Positions 58,530 to 64,000 of a stretch of DNA of 64,000 bases are shown one piece after another. The notes below the pieces were generated by a model. The model saw nothing but the letters and a program-made list of their open reading frames with translations. It was not told the origin of the DNA and searched no databases. The stretch is from Flavobacterium sp. GTDB taxonomy: Bacteria > Bacteroidota > Bacteroidia > Flavobacteriales > Flavobacteriaceae. The stretch is from the NCBI RefSeq assembly GCF_017744675.1, contig NZ_JAGIAV010000003.1, positions 290,719 through 354,718 on the forward strand, written 5' to 3'. Every line of letters begins with the position of its first letter. The stretch's first letter is position 1. The translations under genes and the position numbers were made by a program.

Positions 58530-60809
58530 ATGAAAAAACAAATTAAACAATATGCATTTTTACTGCTTATTGTTTATGGAACCAGTTACGGACAAGCAAA
58601 AAAACATCTTGACGCTAACAAACCAATAGAGGAAAGAATTTCTCTTTTAATGAAAGAAATGACATTAGATGAAAAAATCGGACAAATGAATCAGTACAAT
58701 GGTTCATGGGATGTAACGGGACCAAAACCGGAATCGGGTTCTAATGAAGAAAAATACAATAATATAAAGAAAGGATTGGTAGGCTCTGTTCTTACTGTTA
58801 GAGGTGTTAACCAAGTCAGAACTTTGCAAAAAATGGCTGTTGAAGAAACCCGCTTGGGAATTCCCCTTCTTTTTGGTTTTGATGTTATACACGGCTACAA
58901 AACCTTAAGTCCTATTCCGTTGGCAGAAGCGGCAAGCTGGGATTTGGAAGCCATTAAAAATTCGGCTAGTGTAGCTGCGCTTGAAGCTTCTGCTTCGGGA
59001 TTAAACTGGACTTTTGCTCCTAATGTTGACATCTCAAATGATGCAAGATGGGGACGAGTTATGGAAGGCGCTGGCGAAGATCCGTATTTAGGGAGCAAAA
59101 TTGCTATAGCAAGAGTTAAAGGTTTTCAAGGTGAGCGTTTTGACAACACCAAAATCATTGCCTGTGCAAAACATTTTGCTGGTTATGGTTTTGTAGAAGC
59201 AGGAAGAGATTACAACAGCGTAGACATGAGTAATTCTAAATTGTACAATACAGTACTACCGCCTTTTAAAGCGGCAAGCGACGCAGGAATCCGTACTTTT
59301 ATGAATTCATTCAACACCTTAAATGGAATTCCAGCTACAGGAAGTGCTTTTTTACAGAGAGATATTTTAAAAGGCGCTTGGGGATTTAAAGGATTTGTGG
59401 TTTCTGACTGGGCTTCAATAGCGGAAATGATTACTCACGGCTATGCAGCAGATGGTGCCGATGCGGCCAAAAAAGCAGCTCTTGCAGGTTCTGACATGGA
59501 TATGGAATCGAATATATATCTTAAAGAACTGGCTCTGTTAGTAAAAAAAGGAACTGTAAAAGAAAGCGTAATTGATGATGCGGTTCGCAGAATTCTTCGC
59601 GTGAAATTTGAATTAGGCTTATTTGACAACCCTTATAAATATTGCGACGAAGCTCGCGAAAAATCAAATATTGGCAGCAAAGCAAACAACGCCGAGGTTC
59701 TTGAGATGGCTAAAAAATCGATTGTTTTATTGAAAAATGATAAGAATCTTTTGCCTCTGAAAAAATCAGGTGCTAAAATTGCCTTAATCGGTGCTTTGGC
59801 CAATGATAAAAATAGTCCTCTTGGAAGCTGGAGAATCGCTGCAGATGATAATACTGCCATATCTGTTTTGGAGGGAATGCAACAATACAAAAACAATACA
59901 TTAGTTTTTGAAAAAGGAACCGATGTTGCTATCAACAAACAATCCTTTTTAGACGAAGTAAAAGTCAATACCACTGATTTTTCTGGATTTGAAGCAGCGA
60001 AAAAAGTGGCAAAAGAGGCCGAAATTGTGGTAATGGTACTAGGCGAAATAGGTTTTCAAAGCGGTGAAGCGCGCAGTAGAACAGAATTAGCCCTTCCAGG
60101 TAATCAACAGCAATTACTAGAGGAAATTTACAAAGTAAACCCAAACATTGTTTTAGTCTTAAACAACGGACGTCCGTTGTCTATACCTTGGGCGGCAGAA
60201 CATATTCCAGCTATTGTTGAAGCATGGCAGTTAGGAACACAATCTGGAAATGCCATCGCACAGGTTTTGTACGGAGACTATAATCCAAGTGGTAAGCTGC
60301 CAATGTCATTTCCTAGAAATGTTGGCCAATGCCCTATTTATTATAATCTGTACAATACCGGAAGACCGACAGATAAAGACAATAATGTTTTTTGGTCACA
60401 CTATTCTGATGTTGAGAAAACGCCATTATACCCATTCGGTTACGGATTAAGTTATACTTCTTTTGACTATAAAAACTTGAAGATTTCAAAAGATTCTTTT
60501 CAAAAAGGAGAAAAAATCGAAGTCTCTGTTGATGTGACCAATACAGGAAGTTTTGATGGAAAAGAAATTGTCCAGCTTTATATAAATGATCCTGTTGCCA
60601 GCATTGCAAGACCTGTAAAAGAATTAAAAGGCTTTGAGCTTATCGAATTAAAAAAGGGAGAAACCAAAACAGTTCGATTTATTCTAACAGACAAGGAACT
60701 TGGTTTTTATGACAACGACGGTAAATTTATGGTAGAACCTGGTCAATTTAATATTATGGTGGGCTGGAATTCTAATAATGGACTTAACAGTAAATTTGAG
60801 CTAAAATAA
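58530..60809 (+). CDS. GH3 beta-glucosidase (BglX-like)
   Basis: This 759-residue secreted exo-glycosidase has a leader ending in YGTSYGQA. The barrel has LMKEMTLDEKIGQMNQY, LLFGFDVIHGYKTLSPIPLAEAASWD and TFAPNVDISNDARWGRVMEGAGEDPYLGS. The nucleophile is D293 in KGFVVSDWASI. The alpha/beta sandwich has KSIVLLKNDKNLLPLKKSG. A C-terminal fibronectin III-like domain has GYGLSYTSFDYKN. Its length fits periplasmic BglX enzymes that release terminal glucose. ATG 58530 (MKKQIKQ) is used; an ATG at 58524 adds two residues, and a TTG at 58467 does not fit a signal peptide. It is separated from the HTCS by a terminator-like hairpin. Confidence 0.93.
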   Translation: MKKQIKQYAFLLLIVYGTSYGQAKKHLDANKPIEERISLLMKEMTLDEKIGQMNQYNGSWDVTGPKPESGSNEEKYNNIKKGLVGSVLTVRGVNQVRTLQKMAVEETRLGIPLLFGFDVIHGYKTLSPIPLAEAASWDLEAIKNSASVAALEASASGLNWTFAPNVDISNDARWGRVMEGAGEDPYLGSKIAIARVKGFQGERFDNTKIIACAKHFAGYGFVEAGRDYNSVDMSNSKLYNTVLPPFKAASDAGIRTFMNSFNTLNGIPATGSAFLQRDILKGAWGFKGFVVSDWASIAEMITHGYAADGADAAKKAALAGSDMDMESNIYLKELALLVKKGTVKESVIDDAVRRILRVKFELGLFDNPYKYCDEAREKSNIGSKANNAEVLEMAKKSIVLLKNDKNLLPLKKSGAKIALIGALANDKNSPLGSWRIAADDNTAISVLEGMQQYKNNTLVFEKGTDVAINKQSFLDEVKVNTTDFSGFEAAKKVAKEAEIVVMVLGEIGFQSGEARSRTELALPGNQQQLLEEIYKVNPNIVLVLNNGRPLSIPWAAEHIPAIVEAWQLGTQSGNAIAQVLYGDYNPSGKLPMSFPRNVGQCPIYYNLYNTGRPTDKDNNVFWSHYSDVEKTPLYPFGYGLSYTSFDYKNLKISKDSFQKGEKIEVSVDVTNTGSFDGKEIVQLYINDPVASIARPVKELKGFELIELKKGETKTVRFILTDKELGFYDNDGKFMVEPGQFNIMVGWNSNNGLNSKFELK

Positions 60810-60875
60810 AATCAGAAAAATAAAGTCCAAAAGAATAATTCTCTAAACAAGAATAGAATATCTTTTAATTTATAT

Positions 60876-60926
60876 ATCCTGAATACGATAATTCCTTAAT
60901 TGGATCAAAATCGTACTCAGGATTTT
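60876..60926 (+). terminator. terminator-like hairpin after GH3
   Basis: ATCCTGAATACGAT (60876-60889) pairs with ATCGTACTCAGGAT (60910-60923) with a single mismatch, 20-nt loop, followed by TTT. It lies 67 bp after the GH3 stop and before the HTCS gene. Confidence 0.55.
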
Positions 60927-61048
60927 GGCAATATGGTAGATTTGAATAAAAAAAAAATAAGTGTTCAAATTAGTTTTATTAATATTGTTTCCCCATATCC
61001 TAAAAAATCCACTTAAAAAAATCGGATAATGCATACTGTTACATCCAA

Positions 61049-64000
61049 ATGAAAAAGACAACTTATATCCTTTTATGCTTCTTTAGCATTGTAAACTCGC
61101 TGTTTTCGCAAGGCAAATTTGACAGCTACCAGTTTAGGAGCATACAAGAGACTGCTTCAAAACGAGCTGTTTCTTCTATCATTCAGGATAAAAATGATTT
61201 TATTTGGATCGGTACAAGTGGCGCCGGTCTCTATAGATACGATGGCGTAAATTATTTCGGATATAAATACGAGAACAAACCTGGTTCGGTAAACAGTAAT
61301 TTTATTTATTCTACGTTTATCGATTCCAAAAATAACCTTTGGGTAGGCACCGATCAGGGTTTGTGCTTATACAACAGGGATTTAGACAACTTTACCCGCA
61401 TCAATATTGAAGATGCTATAACACAAGGATACACGCAGCCCATTACGATAAAAACAATTATTGAAGACAATAATGGCAATCTATACTTGGGCGCTTACGG
61501 TTTTGGGTTATTTAAACTTAACACAAAAACCTTAAAGTCTTCTCTGGTACATTCAAAAGTGCTGGAAAAACCTAATTTTCTAATAAAATCTTCGGTTAAA
61601 AACAAACAGGGAATTATTTATTTAGGAACCAGTTACGGACTTTTAGAAATTGACACCAATGGAAAAGTCAAACAGGTTTATAAAGACAAATTTAAACGAG
61701 AACCGCTCACTAACGATATTGAAAGTCTTGTTATAGACAAATTTGGATACCTATGGATGGGCACAACCGAAAACGGATTGATAAAAATTAAGCCTGAAAC
61801 AGATAATTATCAGTTTGAAAACTATGCCATTACGAAAAATAAGATCTTATCAATCGTACAAAGCAGTTTGGGTTACATTGTTTGCGGTACCGAAAATGAC
61901 GGATTACTGGTTGTAAATTATAAGGGAGAAGTACTAAAAAAATATTTGCACAGCAAATACAATAGTGCCAGCTTAAAATCCAATTCGGTTTGGTCTTTGT
62001 ATCAAGACAAAGAAAAAAGACTCTGGTTAGGGTATTTTAATAAAGGTCTTGGCGTTTTTGATAAACCTAATAACAAATTCAACTCGCTGGAATCTCTTGC
62101 TAACAATGAAAATTCTCTGCAAACAAGCTATGTAACTTCGGTTGCAAAAGACAAAAAGGGTAATTTGCTCATTAGTAACGAAGGCGGAGGATTAGATATT
62201 TACAACCTCAACAATAAAAGCTACATTCACGTTAATAAAACAAACCAAAATTATTATTCGGGTTTAGATGCGGTCGATATTCAGAGCATATTTATCGACA
62301 GCAAAGAAAATATTTGGCTTGGAAGCTGGGATCGCGGCATCTACTTTCTAAAAAACGGAACTTCCAGATTTGTCAACTATAATACAGCAAATACACCAGG
62401 ATTAAAATCGAACCGAATTTTTAGTTTTTCAGAAGATTCAAAAGGCAGAATCTGGATCGGAACTTTTATAAAAGGACTGCATTATTTTGATAATAAAAGC
62501 AACACATTTGTACATTGTGATACTGAGCCATTTGTCAAAAACGGTCTAGATAATGCTTTCATCCGTAAAGTTTTTGTAGATTCTGATAATGTTTTGTGGG
62601 TCGGCACTATCTTAGGCTTGTATCAGATCAATATAAAAGATGAAACTGGTTTTAAAGTCACAAAAATGCGCGATGCTATGTTTGGCGGCATTAATAAAAA
62701 CAATAGCATTCAGATTATTTTATCTATTTATGAATCTAATGATAAAACAATATGGATAGGAACAGATACTCAAGGCCTATTTAGCTACAATAAAAAAAAC
62801 AAGACATTTTCTAATTACGATGATTTTCCTGGATTTAAAGAAAAATCAATTCGCGCGATCATTTCTGATAATAACGGCGCTTTATGGGTAAGCGGCGGAT
62901 CTGGTTTGACAAAACTCGACCTGAAAAATCAAAAAAGCATTAATTTTAATAAAGACGACGGTCTAATCGATAATGATTTTAATAACAATGCCGTTTACAA
63001 AGACGGAAATGGAGAGCTTTATTTTGGAGGTTATGAAGGCGTAAATTATTTTAACCCTAACGAAATTAAAAAAGCAGAAAAAGCTCCGCGTCTTTATTTC
63101 AGTGATTTTAAATTATTCAATCGATCCGTAAAACCAAATGAAGACGGCTCTCCTTTGAGCAAAGTAATTTCGCAGACTCAAGAAATTACGCTTAATTACA
63201 CACAGTCTGTTTTTACGATCGAATATGTGGGAATCAATTATAATTATTCTAAGAAAAACCAATATGCGTATTATCTCGAAGGTTTTGAAAAAGACTGGAA
63301 CTATGTAGGCAATAACAGAACAGCAACTTATACCAATTTGGCGCCGGGAAATTATACCTTTAAAGTAAAATCGGCCAACGCAGACGGCACGTGGAGCGGC
63401 AATCAATTAGAATTAAAAATAAAAATCCTTCCTCCGTGGTGGAAAACCATCTGGGCTTATTTAATCTATTCTTCTATTTTAATTTTCTTAATCCTTTATC
63501 TTAACAAGATTTATCAAAATCGTTTCAAAGCGAAGCAGGCTATAATTCTGGAAAAAGAAAAGAACATTCAATTGGAGAAATTAAACAATAAAAAACTGCA
63601 GTTTTTCACCAATATCTCGCATGAATTCAGAACTCCTTTAACACTAATTATTAATCCGCTGGAGGATATTTTAAAGAGCAAAAAAATATCTCCAGAGATT
63701 CATAATAAATTAAAAATAGTACACAAAAGCTCTGATAGGCTCTCTAGGCTTATTAATGAGCTTATGGATTTTAATAAATTAGAGTTTAATAAAATTTCGC
63801 TTCAAGCCAAGAAAGTTGAAGTCGTATCGTTTACCGAAGCCGTTATCGGCTACTTTTATGAAGAAGCCGCAGCGCGAAACATTGCTGTTAATTTTGAGTC
63901 GCCTGTAGATGAACTCGAAGATTGGCTAGATCCTAAAATGCTAGAAAAAATACTGTTTAATATTATTTCGAATGCATTTAAATTTACGCCAGATAATGGT
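61049..64000 (+). CDS. hybrid two-component system regulator (3' part beyond right edge)
   Basis: This contains the first 984 codons of a second HTCS. A leader (MKKTTYILLCFFSIVNSLFSQG) is followed by a periplasmic sensor of beta-propeller repeats (DFIWIGTSGAGLYRYDG, NNLWVGTDQGLCLYN and many more) and a Y_Y_Y domain (AYYLEGFEKDWNYVGNN). TM follows at about 795-820 (WWKTIWAYLIYSSILIFLILYL). The HisKA domain has FFTNISHEFRTPLTLI and His858, and the HATPase begins at NIISNAFKFTPDNG. The receiver and AraC domains are expected beyond the edge. This gene was not listed as an open frame because it runs off the end. It follows GH3 on the same strand; its target genes are probably GH3 and a PUL further right. 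Confidence 0.93.
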   Translation, partial: MKKTTYILLCFFSIVNSLFSQGKFDSYQFRSIQETASKRAVSSIIQDKNDFIWIGTSGAGLYRYDGVNYFGYKYENKPGSVNSNFIYSTFIDSKNNLWVGTDQGLCLYNRDLDNFTRINIEDAITQGYTQPITIKTIIEDNNGNLYLGAYGFGLFKLNTKTLKSSLVHSKVLEKPNFLIKSSVKNKQGIIYLGTSYGLLEIDTNGKVKQVYKDKFKREPLTNDIESLVIDKFGYLWMGTTENGLIKIKPETDNYQFENYAITKNKILSIVQSSLGYIVCGTENDGLLVVNYKGEVLKKYLHSKYNSASLKSNSVWSLYQDKEKRLWLGYFNKGLGVFDKPNNKFNSLESLANNENSLQTSYVTSVAKDKKGNLLISNEGGGLDIYNLNNKSYIHVNKTNQNYYSGLDAVDIQSIFIDSKENIWLGSWDRGIYFLKNGTSRFVNYNTANTPGLKSNRIFSFSEDSKGRIWIGTFIKGLHYFDNKSNTFVHCDTEPFVKNGLDNAFIRKVFVDSDNVLWVGTILGLYQINIKDETGFKVTKMRDAMFGGINKNNSIQIILSIYESNDKTIWIGTDTQGLFSYNKKNKTFSNYDDFPGFKEKSIRAIISDNNGALWVSGGSGLTKLDLKNQKSINFNKDDGLIDNDFNNNAVYKDGNGELYFGGYEGVNYFNPNEIKKAEKAPRLYFSDFKLFNRSVKPNEDGSPLSKVISQTQEITLNYTQSVFTIEYVGINYNYSKKNQYAYYLEGFEKDWNYVGNNRTATYTNLAPGNYTFKVKSANADGTWSGNQLELKIKILPPWWKTIWAYLIYSSILIFLILYLNKIYQNRFKAKQAIILEKEKNIQLEKLNNKKLQFFTNISHEFRTPLTLIINPLEDILKSKKISPEIHNKLKIVHKSSDRLSRLINELMDFNKLEFNKISLQAKKVEVVSFTEAVIGYFYEEAAARNIAVNFESPVDELEDWLDPKMLEKILFNIISNAFKFTPDNG

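Overview
The window reads as a piece of chromosome from a Flavobacterium-like member of the Bacteroidota. The DNA is AT-rich. It carries two SusC/SusD pairs, hybrid two-component regulators (HTCS), a type IX secretion (T9SS) C-terminal sorting domain, lipoproteins with Bacteroidota-style acidic export signals, and promoter boxes of the TAnnTTTG type. I found no rRNA, tRNA, CRISPR array, integrase or transposase.

Layout. (1) 1-8774, minus strand: a small polysaccharide utilization locus (PUL). It has a GH89 alpha-N-acetylglucosaminidase, a SusC/SusD pair ending at a hairpin terminator, and a GH92 alpha-mannosidase cut by the left edge. The enzymes suggest animal- or microbe-derived glycans with alpha-GlcNAc and alpha-mannose. 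(2) 9065-13064: housekeeping and accessory genes, namely two AraC-type regulators, a dihydrofolate reductase/RibD-like protein, an unusual shortened nitroreductase-like protein, a cytochrome-b-like membrane protein and an azurin lipoprotein. (3) 13198-54254: about 41 kb that I interpret as one large xyloglucan utilization locus. The minus-strand arm runs SusC-SusD-surface glycan-binding protein-GH5-GH74-GH29-GH2-GH2-esterase-GH97-GH3-GH43-CE1 esterase. A plus-strand arm (GH31 with PA14, GH42, SASA-type esterase, HTCS) faces it, and a divergent minus-strand pair (second GH31, mutarotase) shares its promoter region. (4) 54659-58252: a MarR regulator with a membrane protein, then a GNAT-TetR-dihydrolipoamide dehydrogenase cluster with a shared operator-like element. 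(5) 58530-64000: a GH3 beta-glucosidase and a second HTCS cut by the right edge.

How the xyloglucan locus would work (inference from families). GH5 (surface lipoprotein with a BACON domain) and GH74 (T9SS-secreted, with a trefoil lectin module) cut the backbone outside the cell. The binding protein and SusD capture fragments and SusC imports them. In the periplasm, GH29 removes fucose, GH2/GH42 remove galactose, GH43 removes arabinose or xylose, esterases remove acyl groups, GH31 removes xylose and GH3 cuts the glucan. The HTCS senses a fragment and switches on the promoters. The mutarotase next to GH31 would help use the released fucose or a similar deoxysugar.

The most notable non-coding signals are: a pair of 32-bp tandem repeats between the two GH31 genes, set about six helical turns apart, which are good candidates for HTCS sites; a palindrome between the MarR -7 box and its start codon; a 15-bp element present upstream of both lpd and the GNAT gene; a roughly 175-bp nested palindromic element at 35908-36082; and several strong intercistronic hairpins.
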